Assembly: GCF_015645385.1 (NCBI RefSeq)
Contig: NZ_JADOET010000003.1
Coordinates: 186,001-250,000, forward strand
Direction: 5' to 3'
DNA: 64,000 nt
Source of the DNA: Winogradskyella marina
GTDB taxonomy: Bacteria > Bacteroidota > Bacteroidia > Flavobacteriales > Flavobacteriaceae
A program made the translations under genes and the position numbers. The notes below the pieces were generated by a model. The model was not told where the DNA came from, did no database searches, and saw nothing but the letters and a program-made list of their open reading frames with translations. Of this stretch, positions 34,805 to 44,674 are shown piece after piece (positions within the stretch are counted from its first letter, which is position 1; each line of letters starts with the position of its first letter).

Positions 34805-34820
34805 TATTTCACGTGAAAAA
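34805..34820. promoter_or_regulatory. parS-like site (candidate ParB-binding sequence)
   Basis: TATTTCACGTGAAAAA matches the widely conserved chromosomal parS 16-mer TGTTTCACGTGAAACA at 14 of 16 positions, and its core TTTCACGTGAAA is a perfect 12-base palindrome. It lies in the non-coding gap 40 bases upstream of the RelA/SpoT ATG. No parA or parB gene is in the window. It might instead be an operator of a local regulator. Confidence 0.5.
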
Positions 34821-34859
34821 AATATTGCTCATTAGCAATGGTTTTACTATTTTAGTTCT

Positions 34860-37067
34860 ATGACTGATGAAGCTATAGAAAAAGAGAATAAAGCCATTGC
34901 CAAAGCTTACAAAGAATTACTAAAAGTAAGCTACCAGACTTTAAGTGCAAAAGACAAGAAATTAATTCGTCATGCGTTTGAAGTGGCTGTTGATGCGCAC
35001 AAAGATCAACGACGCAAATCTGGTGAAGCTTATATTTTTCACCCTATCGCAGTGGCAAGAATCGTGGCTCAAGAAATAGGAATGGATGCTACATCTATTG
35101 CTGCAGCTTTACTTCACGATGTCGTTGAGGACAATCCGGATTATACCATTGATGATATTGAACAATTATTTGGAGAAACAGTTGCCAGAATAGTTGATGG
35201 CCTCACCAAAATATCATCGCTAAAAAAAGACATGGATGTGTCTTTACAAGCCGAAAATTTTAGAAAAATGCTCCTTACATTAAATGATGATGTAAGAGTA
35301 ATTATTATAAAAATCGCTGACCGTTTGCACAATATGCAAACTATGGATTCTATGCGGTCAGACAAGCAGGTTAAAATAGCTTCGGAAACCTTATACATTT
35401 ATGCTCCGTTAGCCCATAGAATTGGGCTCTATAATATTAAAACTGAACTCGAAGATTTAGGCTTAAAATATACAGAACCTGAGGTTTACAACGATATTCT
35501 TGAAAAAATAAAAGATAGTAAAGAAGATCAAGATGCTTATATAAAAGCATTCTCTAAAGTGATTGAAGACTCACTAAATACAGAGGGATTAAACTACGAA
35601 ATTAAAGGACGTCCAAAATCTATTTTCAGTATTCGTAGAAAAATGGTCAAACAAGGAGTTTCCTTTGATGAAGTCTATGATAAATTTGCGGTTCGAATTA
35701 TTTACAAATCAGATTTAGCTAACGAGAAATTTTTAGCATGGAAGATATATTCAATCGTCACAGACCACTTTACTCCTAACCCAATACGTCTTAGAGATTG
35801 GATTTCATCTCCTAAATCTACAGGTTATGAAGCGCTTCATATTACCGTTGTAGGTCCAAAAAGCCGTTGGGTAGAAGTTCAGATTAGAAGTGAACGCATG
35901 AATGAAATTGCAGAAAAAGGCTATGCGGCACACTACAAATACAAAAACGCAGATACAAAAGAAGACAATTTAGATTTGTGGATTAATCGTTTGCAAGAAG
36001 CTTTAGAAAATCATGAAGCTGATGCCGTTGATTTTGTAGAGCAATTTAAACTCAATTTATACTCCAAAGAAATTTTTGTGTTTTCGCCTAAAGGAGATTT
36101 AAAATCGCTTCCTAAAGGAGCAACTCCTTTAGATTTTGCATTTAGCATTCATACCGAAGTTGGTATGAGAACGCGTGGTGCTAAAGTTAACGGCAAACTT
36201 ATGCCTTTAAGTCACGAGCTTAAAAGTGGAGATCGAGTTGAAATTATGACATCCGATAATGCTAAACCAAATGCTAACTGGCTAGATTATGCGACCACAG
36301 CTAGAGCGCGAAGCAAAATAAAATCGGCATTAAATGAAGATACAAAGTTAATTGCCCAAGAAGGTAAGGAAATCTTAAGACGAAAATTAAAGCAACTTAA
36401 AATAACTCTAAACGAAAATTCAGTTAATGAATTAGTCAGTTATTTTAAACTGAGTACGTCATTAGATTTATTTTATCGTGTAGGTATTGGCACCATTGAT
36501 AACACCAAATTAAAAGCCTTTGCCTCCTCGCGTAGTAATGCGTTTGTAAGTTATTTTAAAAACAAAATATACAAACCAAACGTCCCAAAAGACATTCATA
36601 AAGAGGAAATCACTTCTAAATATGATATGCTCGTTTTTGGTAAAGAAGAAGAAAAACTCAGTTACACATTGGCAAATTGCTGCAACCCAATTCCTGGAGA
36701 TAAGGTATTTGGATTTTTAACTATAAACGATGGACTTAAGGTTCACAAAACAAACTGTCCTAATGCTGTGAGTTTACAGTCTAACTACGCCTACAGAATT
36801 ATGCAAGCCAAGTGGATAGATTCGTCTCAACAAGTGTATACCTCGCAGATTATTCTATCTGGTATCGATAATTTGGGGCTTGTCAACGATATCACCAAAC
36901 TCATTTCAGGAAACATGCATGTGAACATGAAAAGCATTAGTTTTTCAAGTGATGATGGTATATTTACGGGTAAAATAACAGTTCAAGTAAAAAATCAAGC
37001 GATGCTTAAAAAGCTTATTGATAAGCTTAAACAAATTAATGGAATTGACAAAGTAACGCGTGTATAA
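34860..37067 (+). CDS. RelA/SpoT-family bifunctional (p)ppGpp synthetase/hydrolase
   Basis: A 735-residue Rel enzyme that makes and degrades the stringent-response alarmone. In order: HD hydrolase domain with HPIAVARI, His86-Asp87 in ALLHDVVEDN and IIIKIADRLHNMQT (about 60-160); synthetase domain with GRPKSIFSI, STGYEALH and EVQIRSERM (about 240-360); TGS domain starting KEIFVFSPKGDLKSLPKGAT (about 400); a conserved region with LANCCNPIPGDKVFGF; and an ACT domain at the end (LGLVNDITKLIS). Both catalytic domains look intact, so it is bifunctional. It has a parS-like site in its leader and is followed by the Fur-family gene at 102 bases. Confidence 0.96.
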   Translation: MTDEAIEKENKAIAKAYKELLKVSYQTLSAKDKKLIRHAFEVAVDAHKDQRRKSGEAYIFHPIAVARIVAQEIGMDATSIAAALLHDVVEDNPDYTIDDIEQLFGETVARIVDGLTKISSLKKDMDVSLQAENFRKMLLTLNDDVRVIIIKIADRLHNMQTMDSMRSDKQVKIASETLYIYAPLAHRIGLYNIKTELEDLGLKYTEPEVYNDILEKIKDSKEDQDAYIKAFSKVIEDSLNTEGLNYEIKGRPKSIFSIRRKMVKQGVSFDEVYDKFAVRIIYKSDLANEKFLAWKIYSIVTDHFTPNPIRLRDWISSPKSTGYEALHITVVGPKSRWVEVQIRSERMNEIAEKGYAAHYKYKNADTKEDNLDLWINRLQEALENHEADAVDFVEQFKLNLYSKEIFVFSPKGDLKSLPKGATPLDFAFSIHTEVGMRTRGAKVNGKLMPLSHELKSGDRVEIMTSDNAKPNANWLDYATTARARSKIKSALNEDTKLIAQEGKEILRRKLKQLKITLNENSVNELVSYFKLSTSLDLFYRVGIGTIDNTKLKAFASSRSNAFVSYFKNKIYKPNVPKDIHKEEITSKYDMLVFGKEEEKLSYTLANCCNPIPGDKVFGFLTINDGLKVHKTNCPNAVSLQSNYAYRIMQAKWIDSSQQVYTSQIILSGIDNLGLVNDITKLISGNMHVNMKSISFSSDDGIFTGKITVQVKNQAMLKKLIDKLKQINGIDKVTRV

Positions 37068-37169
37068 AGGTTATCAACTATTATTTAAAACTTGTTCATT
37101 TCTTTCAGTTTTAATCGCCAACTTTATAATTCATATCCTATAAAATTTGTGTAAATTTGCGCTTTAATT

Positions 37170-37622
37170 ATGAATGCAACCACAGAAGAAAGTAATCAGG
37201 AAATTGTAAAACGTGTTTTTACACAATTCCTTGAAGATAAAGGTCATAGAAAAACACCTGAGCGCTATGCTATACTTCAAGAAATTTACGATAGTAAGGA
37301 GCACTTTGATATAGAATCTTTATATATCAAAATGAAAAACAAAAACTATCGTGTAAGTAGAGCGACGCTTTACAACACTATAGAACTACTCTTAGAGTGC
37401 GCCTTGGTACGCAAACATCAATTTGGGAAAAGCCAGGCACATTACGAAAAATCATATTTCGATAAAAATCACGATCATGTGATTCTTACAGATACAGGAG
37501 AAGTGATAGAATTTTGTGATCCACGCATTCAATCCATCAAAAAAACCATAGAAGAGGTTTTTGACATTCAGATAACTAATCATTCACTATATTTTTACGG
37601 TAACCGTAAAAAAGACGACTAA
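37170..37622 (+). CDS. Fur-family transcriptional regulator
   Basis: A 150-residue Fur-family metal-dependent repressor. The winged helix spans about 25-85 ([43 protein letters not shown]). The dimerisation domain has [15 protein letters not shown], which supplies metal-binding His residues. The paired CxxC motifs that hold structural zinc in many Fur and PerR proteins are absent; only isolated cysteines remain (ECALV, EFCDP). Iron, zinc or peroxide sensing cannot be separated from sequence. TAAATTTG at 37152-37159 is a likely -7 box. purA starts 12 bases after the stop, suggesting co-transcription. Confidence 0.9.
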   Translation: MNATTEESNQEIVKRVFTQFLEDKGHRKTPERYAILQEIYDSKEHFDIESLYIKMKNKNYRVSRATLYNTIELLLECALVRKHQFGKSQAHYEKSYFDKNHDHVILTDTGEVIEFCDPRIQSIKKTIEEVFDIQITNHSLYFYGNRKKDD

Positions 37623-37634
37623 CTCAAATTTAAA

Positions 37635-38915
37635 ATGGCAGTAGATTTACTACTTGGATTACAATGGGGAGACGAAGGCAAAGGAAAAATTGTCGATGTA
37701 TTTACCTCTAACTACGATATTATTGCACGTTTTCAAGGAGGCCCAAATGCAGGTCACACCTTGGTATTTAACGGCAAAAAACATGTTTTGCATACGATTC
37801 CATCAGGTATTTTTCATGAAAACAAAGTGAACCTCGTTGGTAATGGTGTTGTAATTGATCCTGTTATTTTTAAAAAAGAACTCGATAAATTAGCAGAGCA
37901 AAATGTGGATTATAAAAAATCCCTTTGTATTTCGCGAAAAGCACATATTATTTTACCTACGCATCGCTTATTAGATGCTGCTAGTGAAGCTTCAAAAGGA
38001 AAAGCAAAAATAGGATCTACGCTTAAAGGTATTGGCCCAACTTATATGGACAAAACCGGTAGAAACGGAATTAGAGTTGGTGATATTGAATTATCAGATT
38101 GGAAAGACAAATACAGAGCTTTAGCAGACAAGCATGAAGCGATGATTGAATTTTACAATGTTGATATTCAATACGATTTAAAAGAATTAGAAGCCGATTT
38201 CTTTGAAGCCATTGAAACCTTAAAAGGTTTAAAATTTATTGATTCTGAAGAATATGTTCACCAAGCGCAACAATCTGGAAAATCCATTTTAGCAGAAGGT
38301 GCGCAAGGGTCTTTATTAGATATTGATTTTGGTACCTATCCATTTGTAACATCATCTAACACTACAGCTGCAGGAGCCTGTACAGGTTTAGGTGTTGCAC
38401 CAAACCAAATTGGAAAAGTTTACGGTATTTTTAAAGCCTACACTACTCGTGTTGGTTCAGGTCCTTTTCCAACAGAATTATTTGATAAGGACGGGGAAAC
38501 CATGGCCAAAGTAGGAAACGAATTTGGAGCAACTACCGGTCGTGCAAGACGATGTGGTTGGTTAGATTTAGTCGCTTTGCGTTATGCTTGCCAAGTTAAT
38601 GGTGTTACCGAATTAATTATGATGAAAGGCGATGTACTTTCTGGCTTTAAGACCCTTAAAGTATGTACAGCTTACAACTATAACGGTGAAACTATTACGC
38701 ATTTACCTTATAATATTGAAGAAGAAAATATCACTCCTATTTATACCGAAGTAAAAGGTTGGGAAGCAGATTTAACAGGTATGACTGAAGCGTCGCAATT
38801 GCCAGAAAATCTCAATGCTTATGTTGAATTCCTAGAAAAAGAATTGAATATCCCAATTACAATTGTATCAGTAGGTCCAGATCGTAAGCAGACTATTGTT
38901 CGCAAGAAAATATAA
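37635..38915 (+). CDS. purA: Adenylosuccinate synthase
   Basis: A 426-residue enzyme that converts IMP, aspartate and GTP to adenylosuccinate, the first committed step to AMP. Signatures: WGDEGKGKIVD (P-loop, residues 11-21), GGPNAGHTLVF, GTPTYMDK-like GIGPTYMDKTGRNG, EGAQGSLLDIDFGTYPFVTSSNTT in two stretches, GRARRCGWLDLVALRY and the closing VSVGPDRKQTI. Length is normal. It lies 12 bases after the Fur-family gene and is followed by a long inverted repeat. Confidence 0.97.
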   Translation: MAVDLLLGLQWGDEGKGKIVDVFTSNYDIIARFQGGPNAGHTLVFNGKKHVLHTIPSGIFHENKVNLVGNGVVIDPVIFKKELDKLAEQNVDYKKSLCISRKAHIILPTHRLLDAASEASKGKAKIGSTLKGIGPTYMDKTGRNGIRVGDIELSDWKDKYRALADKHEAMIEFYNVDIQYDLKELEADFFEAIETLKGLKFIDSEEYVHQAQQSGKSILAEGAQGSLLDIDFGTYPFVTSSNTTAAGACTGLGVAPNQIGKVYGIFKAYTTRVGSGPFPTELFDKDGETMAKVGNEFGATTGRARRCGWLDLVALRYACQVNGVTELIMMKGDVLSGFKTLKVCTAYNYNGETITHLPYNIEEENITPIYTEVKGWEADLTGMTEASQLPENLNAYVEFLEKELNIPITIVSVGPDRKQTIVRKKI

Positions 38916-38927
38916 TTAGACTTAAAT

Positions 38928-39009
38928 AAAATATTGGTTTTTTTGTGAAATTTATGGTAAAGATCTAGTGTCTTAACTTTAAACTATTTCACAGAAAAAC
39001 CAATATTTT
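38928..39009. terminator. Long inverted repeat after purA
   Basis: A 24-base stem with one mismatch: 38928-38951 (AAAATATTGGTTTTTTTGTG and AAAT) pairs with 38986-39009, separated by 34 bases. It begins 13 bases after the purA stop codon. It can act as a terminator in either direction, though the stem is far longer than usual, so a small mobile remnant is possible. Confidence 0.6.
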
Positions 39010-39106
39010 TATATACGATTAAGCTTGGTAAGCTATATATTTCTGTTAAAAAAAACGTTAACACGTACTAAAGCAAATCTAATAAGTGTTATTTTGTAAA
39101 AAATAT

Positions 39107-40924
39107 ATGTCTTTGAAACGATTTAAATATCTCTTACTTTTCATTTGCTTGCTATCTGCTTTTTTTAGTTTTGGACAAGAGCAGCAGAAAATTACTGTAA
39201 AATATTCAGGTAGTACGTCATCGTCGCCAGATATTAAAGACGGTGCATTAATATTTCTTAGAGACAAGTCTAAACAAGTCCATTTTATTCACAAAGGAGC
39301 AGATCTTTTTTGTGATAAGGCTATTTATTATGAAGATCAAGACTTCATAGAAGCCTTTAGTAACGTAGAAATGAAGCAAGGCGACTCTATTAATATGGTT
39401 GCTAAGTACCTAGAATACAGTGGAAAATCTCAATTAGCTATTGCGAGAGGAGATGTCGTTTTAACAGAACCACAATCTGTACTTAAAACCGATACACTTT
39501 ATTTTGACAGAATAAAACAACAAGCCTACTATAACACAAAGGGCACCGTTGAAAGAGACACCTCTGGAACAATTACAAGTCAAATAGGGCGTTATTATAT
39601 GAATGCCAGTAAGTATCAGTTTATTCAAGATGTTGTTCTTGTTAATCCAGATTACACCTTAAATACCGAACGTCTTGATTTCTTTACAGAAAACGGATTT
39701 GCTTATCTTTTTGGACCATCGACCATTGTTGGTGAAACGAGTAAAATTTATAGTGAACGTGGTTTTTACGATACTAATAATAATATAGGTCATTTTCAAC
39801 GGAACGCAAAAATCGATTATGATAATAGAACTATTGAAGGAGACAGCCTTTACTTTGATAGAACCAAACGTTTCGCTTCTGCCACCAACAATATTACAGT
39901 AACAGATACGCTTAATAAGAGCATCGTAAAAGGCCACTATGCCGAAGTTTGGCGTGCAAAAGACTCCATGTACATTACCAAACGTGCCTTAGCGATAACG
40001 GTCCAAGAAAGAGATTCTGTTTATATACATGCAGATACTTTAATGGTTACTGGCAAACCCGAAAACCGCATTACACGAGCATTTTACAATGCCAAATTGT
40101 ACAAAAGTGATATGGCCGGAAAAGCAGATTCCATTCATGTCAATCACAAAGAAGGGCTTACACAACTCATTAATTTAAGTAAATTTAGTTCTGGTGATGC
40201 CTTTGCTATCAAACGAAAACCAGTACTTTGGAATATTGGTAATCAAATGACAGGAGATACTATTCATTTAATTTCAAATCCAAAAACCGAACAACTAGAT
40301 TCTTTAAAAGTGTTTGAAAATGCCTTTTTAATAAACCGAGACACCATTAGCGAAGATGGTTATAACCAAATAAAAGGCCTTCGATTAATAGGGTTATTTG
40401 AAAATAACGAACTCTATAATGTTGATATCATTAAAAACGCTGAAACCATTCGCTATTTAAGAAATGATGATGGTGAATTAATAGGTATTCAAAAATCGAA
40501 ATCAGGAAGTATTAATGTTCAAATTATTGATAAAGCCATTGATGAGGTTCGTTTTATCAATCAAATTGATGGCAATATTTTCCCTGAATCTGAATTCCCA
40601 AAAAATGCGAGGAAGTTAAGAGGTTTCGATTGGCGAGGTGACGAACAACTACTTTCGGTAGATGATTTATTTAAAGACGATCCTCCGTTAGATTTACCTG
40701 TAATTAAAGGTTTAGACGATTATGTTCCGCCTGAAGCATTCATTGACGACAACGTTACCGAACGCATAGAGGAAGCTGGTAAAGACACTCCAGAAAAAGA
40801 GAATAAAGCGGCTCGTAACCTTCCTAAAAAGACAGAAGTAAAACCATTAAAATCAACAATAAAAAAGGCCGACTCTACTAAGACAAAACCTTTAAACCAA
40901 ATTATCAAAAAAGAAGGGCAGTAA
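39107..40924 (+). CDS. OstA-like exported protein (LPS-transport family)
   Basis: ATG 39107 (MSLKRFKYLLLFICLLSAFFSFGQEQ) starts a signal peptide; an upstream GTG frame adds seven residues without need. The 605-residue product has the OstA/LptA/LptD-like repeated beta strands: AIYYEDQDFIEAFSNVEM, KYLEYSGKSQLAIARGDVVL, TLYFDRIKQQAYYN, and YLFGPSTIVGE, EGDSLYFDRTKRFASATNN further on. Proteins of this fold pass lipopolysaccharide between membranes. The C-terminus is a polar, Lys/Glu/Pro-rich tail. The next gene follows directly, starting at the base after the stop, so translation is coupled. Confidence 0.85.
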   Translation: MSLKRFKYLLLFICLLSAFFSFGQEQQKITVKYSGSTSSSPDIKDGALIFLRDKSKQVHFIHKGADLFCDKAIYYEDQDFIEAFSNVEMKQGDSINMVAKYLEYSGKSQLAIARGDVVLTEPQSVLKTDTLYFDRIKQQAYYNTKGTVERDTSGTITSQIGRYYMNASKYQFIQDVVLVNPDYTLNTERLDFFTENGFAYLFGPSTIVGETSKIYSERGFYDTNNNIGHFQRNAKIDYDNRTIEGDSLYFDRTKRFASATNNITVTDTLNKSIVKGHYAEVWRAKDSMYITKRALAITVQERDSVYIHADTLMVTGKPENRITRAFYNAKLYKSDMAGKADSIHVNHKEGLTQLINLSKFSSGDAFAIKRKPVLWNIGNQMTGDTIHLISNPKTEQLDSLKVFENAFLINRDTISEDGYNQIKGLRLIGLFENNELYNVDIIKNAETIRYLRNDDGELIGIQKSKSGSINVQIIDKAIDEVRFINQIDGNIFPESEFPKNARKLRGFDWRGDEQLLSVDDLFKDDPPLDLPVIKGLDDYVPPEAFIDDNVTERIEEAGKDTPEKENKAARNLPKKTEVKPLKSTIKKADSTKTKPLNQIIKKEGQ

Positions 40925-42100
40925 TTGAAATCCGAGTTTCTAAAATATCAAGCACAGACCACACCACATCCTTTAGCGATGGAAATAAGTCATGCCAAAG
41001 GTTCCTATATTTATGACACCAAGGGGAAATCTTATCTCGATTTTGTTGCTGGAGTTTCGGCTTGTGGTTTAGGTCATTCGCACCCTAAAGTTGTAACAGC
41101 AGTAAAGGAACAATTAGACAAATATCTTCATGTTATGGTGTATGGAGAGTACATCCAAAAGCCAGCATTAGAATTAACAAAGTTATTAGCTAAACATTTA
41201 CCTGCACCTTTAGAATCTACCTATCTCGTAAATTCAGGAACCGAAGCTATTGAAGGAAGTTTAAAGTTAGCAAGACGTTTTACAGGTCGTTCAGAAATTA
41301 TTGCTGCAAAAAACGCTTATCACGGTAATACATTAGGCTCATTAAGTCTTATGGATTACGAAGAACGAAAGCAACCCTTTTTGCCATTAATTCCAGACAT
41401 TAAGCATATTGAGTTTAATGCTATATCAGACTTAGAAAAAATCACAGATAAAACTGCTGCAGTTATCCTCGAAACCATTCAAGGAGGAGCAGGATTTATT
41501 GAACCTACAGATAACTATTTAAATAAAGTACAACAACGTTGTAATGCTGTAGGTGCTGTTTTTATATTAGATGAAATTCAACCAGGAATTGGTAGAACCG
41601 GAAAATTATTCGGATTTGAAAACTATAACTGCCAACCCAATATTGTTGTTACAGGCAAAGGTTTAGGAGGTGGTTTACCTATTGGTGCTTTTACGGCTTC
41701 TAAACAAATGATGGATTGTTTAAGTGACAATCCTAAACTTGGTCATATCACAACTTTTGGTGGTAATCCTGTAGTTGCTGCTGCAGCTTTAGCAAATTTA
41801 AAAGAAATTACAGAATCTCAACTTATACCTAAAACCTTAGAAAAGGAGCAATTAATACGAAAACACCTTCAACATAAGCACATCAAAGAAATTAGAGGTC
41901 GTGGATTAATGTTAGCCGCAATTACAGAAAATGAAGCACTAACAAGTAAAGTTATTTTGCAGGCACAAGACCAAGGATTAATCTTATTTTGGCTACTTTT
42001 TGAACCTAAAGCCATCCGAATTACCCCTCCTTTAACCATTTCTAACGAAGAAATAATAGAAGGATGTCATTTAATAACTTCCATACTAGATAAGATTTAA
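40925..42100 (+). CDS. Class III PLP-dependent aminotransferase
   Basis: A 391-residue fold-type I enzyme of the acetylornithine/ornithine aminotransferase group. Motifs: GVSACGLGHSHPKVV, YLVNSGTEAIEGSLKLARR, KNAYHGNTLG, FILDEIQPGIGRTGKLFGFE and the PLP lysine in VVTGKGLGGGLPIGAF. The first codon is TTG at 40925, immediately after the OstA stop. The next ATG (40979) would remove the start of the conserved TTPHPLAMEISHAKG region, so TTG is chosen. Substrate amine unknown; ArgD cannot be excluded but no arg genes are adjacent. Confidence 0.88.
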   Translation: MKSEFLKYQAQTTPHPLAMEISHAKGSYIYDTKGKSYLDFVAGVSACGLGHSHPKVVTAVKEQLDKYLHVMVYGEYIQKPALELTKLLAKHLPAPLESTYLVNSGTEAIEGSLKLARRFTGRSEIIAAKNAYHGNTLGSLSLMDYEERKQPFLPLIPDIKHIEFNAISDLEKITDKTAAVILETIQGGAGFIEPTDNYLNKVQQRCNAVGAVFILDEIQPGIGRTGKLFGFENYNCQPNIVVTGKGLGGGLPIGAFTASKQMMDCLSDNPKLGHITTFGGNPVVAAAALANLKEITESQLIPKTLEKEQLIRKHLQHKHIKEIRGRGLMLAAITENEALTSKVILQAQDQGLILFWLLFEPKAIRITPPLTISNEEIIEGCHLITSILDKI

Positions 42101-42261
42101 TTTCACTTACACAGCTCCAAACCACTAAATACAAATAACTTAAGCGCATTTACATAAACAAACATTTAAATGTTAATTAATTTGTTAAGAACATTAGTTT
42201 AAAAATCTATGTAACGCACAGGATAGCTGTATTTTTATTTCAGCGAATTATTAATCAATTT

Positions 42262-43668
42262 ATGCAGTACAGTCAAGACGACGAAAACTTTCCTCTCACT
42301 CGATTTGAGTCCATGTTAAAGACCAATAATATATTGTTCTTTGACTCTAACGAGTTTGAAAATATCATTCACCACTATCTTGAAAATGGCAAGATTGCAT
42401 TATCTAAACGTGCCATTAAGTTAGGATTAGAACAACACCCTTCTTCTATTAATTTAAGATTATTTCAAGTTGAAATATTAGTGATTGAAAATAAATTTGA
42501 AGAAGCAGATGATTTATTAGATAGACTTCACAACCTTGAGCCTACCAACGAAGAAATTTTTATTCAAAAAGCCAATGTTTTGTCTAAACAAGATAAACAT
42601 CAGCAAGCCATAGACACCTTACTTGTTGCTATTGAAATGTCTAGCACACCACATGATGACGCAGATTTACATGCGTTAGTTGGAATGGAATATTTATTTT
42701 TAGATCAATTTGAAAATGCAATTATCTATTTTAAAAAGTGCTTAGAAAGTGATACTTCAGATTATTCGGCATTACATAATATTGTGTATTGTTATGATTT
42801 CTTAAATCAGAATTCTGAAGCTATAGAGTATTTAAATTGGTACTTAAATACGAATCCGTATTGCGAAGTTGCATGGCATCAATTAGGACGACAATACTTA
42901 ACAATTAACGAATACGCTAAAGCCAATTCTGCATTAGATTTTGCCATAATTTCAGATGATACTTTTGTTGGCGCATATATTGAAAAAGGTAAGGTCCTCG
43001 AGAAACTAAAAAAATACGAGGAAGCTATTGAAAACTACAAAATTACATTGGCATTAGAAGATCCAACATCTTTTGCTCTATTACGAATTGGTAAGTGCTA
43101 CGCTAAACTTGGTCACGATGATTTAGCCATTCAGTTTTTCAAAAAAACAATAGATGAAGATCCTATTTTAGACAAAGGTTGGATTGCAATTACTAAGTTT
43201 TATATGAAGCGCTTAAACTATCAAAAAGCGTTGTACTACATAAACAAAGCTGTGATAATTGATGGTGAAAATGTTAATTACTGGAAGGTTTATGCGACCA
43301 TAAACAAACGCCTAAATTTCCTTGAAGAAGCAGAACGTGGTTACAAACGCACTTTAGAATTAGGTAATTACGAGTTAGACACATGGCTAAACAGGTCTGA
43401 TGTGTTAACGACTTTAGGCGAATATGAAGGTGCTATTTTTAATTTAATTCAAGCTTCAGAATTTTATCCTGAAAATGCAGAAATAGAGTACCGACTAGCA
43501 GGTTTGTATTTTTTAGTTCACCAAACTGAAGAAGGACGTTTTCACCTAAAAAATGCAACGCAACTTAATATTGACTATAACTTTATTATTTCAGAGTTGT
43601 TTCCTCAACTTACAGATAGACCCATGATTAAAGCTATAATTTCAGAAGGTAAAAAGGCGTCAAACTAA
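42262..43668 (+). CDS. TPR-repeat protein, cytosolic
   Basis: A 468-residue protein without signal peptide or membrane helix. It is built from about ten TPR units, for example EEIFIQKANVLSKQDKHQQAI, HNIVYCYDFLNQNSEAIEYL, CEVAWHQLGRQYLTINEY, GKVLEKLKKYEEAIENYKI and RIGKCYAKLGHDDLAIQFFKK, and then a polar C-terminus. The start MQYSQDDENFPLTRFESML is a conserved leader in flavobacterial homologues. The function is likely scaffolding. It has a 160-base leader and is followed after 37 bases by a DUF368 gene. Confidence 0.85.
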   Translation: MQYSQDDENFPLTRFESMLKTNNILFFDSNEFENIIHHYLENGKIALSKRAIKLGLEQHPSSINLRLFQVEILVIENKFEEADDLLDRLHNLEPTNEEIFIQKANVLSKQDKHQQAIDTLLVAIEMSSTPHDDADLHALVGMEYLFLDQFENAIIYFKKCLESDTSDYSALHNIVYCYDFLNQNSEAIEYLNWYLNTNPYCEVAWHQLGRQYLTINEYAKANSALDFAIISDDTFVGAYIEKGKVLEKLKKYEEAIENYKITLALEDPTSFALLRIGKCYAKLGHDDLAIQFFKKTIDEDPILDKGWIAITKFYMKRLNYQKALYYINKAVIIDGENVNYWKVYATINKRLNFLEEAERGYKRTLELGNYELDTWLNRSDVLTTLGEYEGAIFNLIQASEFYPENAEIEYRLAGLYFLVHQTEEGRFHLKNATQLNIDYNFIISELFPQLTDRPMIKAIISEGKKASN

Positions 43669-43705
43669 AAAAATCCATACCTTAGCATTTCATATTTTTT
43701 ATAAA

Positions 43706-44674
43706 ATGCAAAGACGATTTATAGACTACTTAGTTATCACTTTTAAGGGTATTGCAATGGGAGCAGCAGATGTTGTTCCAGGAGTTTCAGGAGGAACTAT
43801 CGCATTTATTTCTGGTATTTACGAAGAACTTATTGAAAGTATAGACAAGGTGAACCTTGGAGTTTTTAAAGTGTGGAAACAAGAGGGTTTTAAAAGAGCT
43901 TGGAATTCCATAAATGGTAACTTTCTATTTGCACTCTTTTTTGGCGTTGCATTTAGTATATTGTCCTTAGCCAAATTAATAAAATGGCTATTACATAACG
44001 AAACTATCTTATTATGGTCCTTTTTCTTTGGGCTCGTTTTAGCTAGTATTCTTTATATTGCTAAACAAATTAAAGGCTTGTCTATTAAGTTGATTATTGC
44101 CATTATTGCGACGTCAATTTTATCGTTTTACATTACTGAAGCCGAACCATTTGCGTCACCAGACAGTCCATTTTATCTTTTATTTTGTGGCTTTATAGCT
44201 ATCATTGCTATGATTTTACCTGGAGTTTCAGGGGCATTTATATTACTTATACTTGGTGCGTACCAAACCGCAATTGACACTATTAATAATTTAAGAGACG
44301 GAGTATTGACTGGTAACATGGATCTTTTTAAAGATGCCTTGCTAAAATTTGCATTACTTGGTGTTGGTGCCATTATTGGAATTAAAGTGTTTTCGAAAGC
44401 CTTAAATTGGATGTTCAAACATCATAAAAATCTTACATTAGCCATCCTAACCGGATTTATGATTGGGTCATTAAATAAAATTTGGCCATGGAAAGAAGTT
44501 TTAAAAACACGTGTTAATTCTGAAGGAGAAGTAGTTACCTTACTCGATAGAAGCATTTCACCAATAGCGTATGCCGGAGATAACGAATTAGTAATGGCCA
44601 TCATTTTTATTGTTATCGGTTTTGCTACAATTCTAATTTTAGAAAGTCTCGGTAAACATAAAAATAACGTGTAA
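43706..44674 (+). CDS. DUF368 membrane protein, copy 1
   Basis: A 322-residue polytopic protein with about eight membrane helices. The DUF368 signature is at the N-terminus: KGIAMGAADVVPGVSGGTIA, and a second related motif MILPGVSGAFILLILGAY near residue 170. This internal repetition of PGVSG motifs suggests an inverted-repeat transporter; members of the family have been linked to undecaprenyl-phosphate recycling. Its stop overlaps the start of the second copy by one base (TAATG), so the two are translated as a pair, perhaps as heteromers. Confidence 0.88.
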   Translation: MQRRFIDYLVITFKGIAMGAADVVPGVSGGTIAFISGIYEELIESIDKVNLGVFKVWKQEGFKRAWNSINGNFLFALFFGVAFSILSLAKLIKWLLHNETILLWSFFFGLVLASILYIAKQIKGLSIKLIIAIIATSILSFYITEAEPFASPDSPFYLLFCGFIAIIAMILPGVSGAFILLILGAYQTAIDTINNLRDGVLTGNMDLFKDALLKFALLGVGAIIGIKVFSKALNWMFKHHKNLTLAILTGFMIGSLNKIWPWKEVLKTRVNSEGEVVTLLDRSISPIAYAGDNELVMAIIFIVIGFATILILESLGKHKNNV

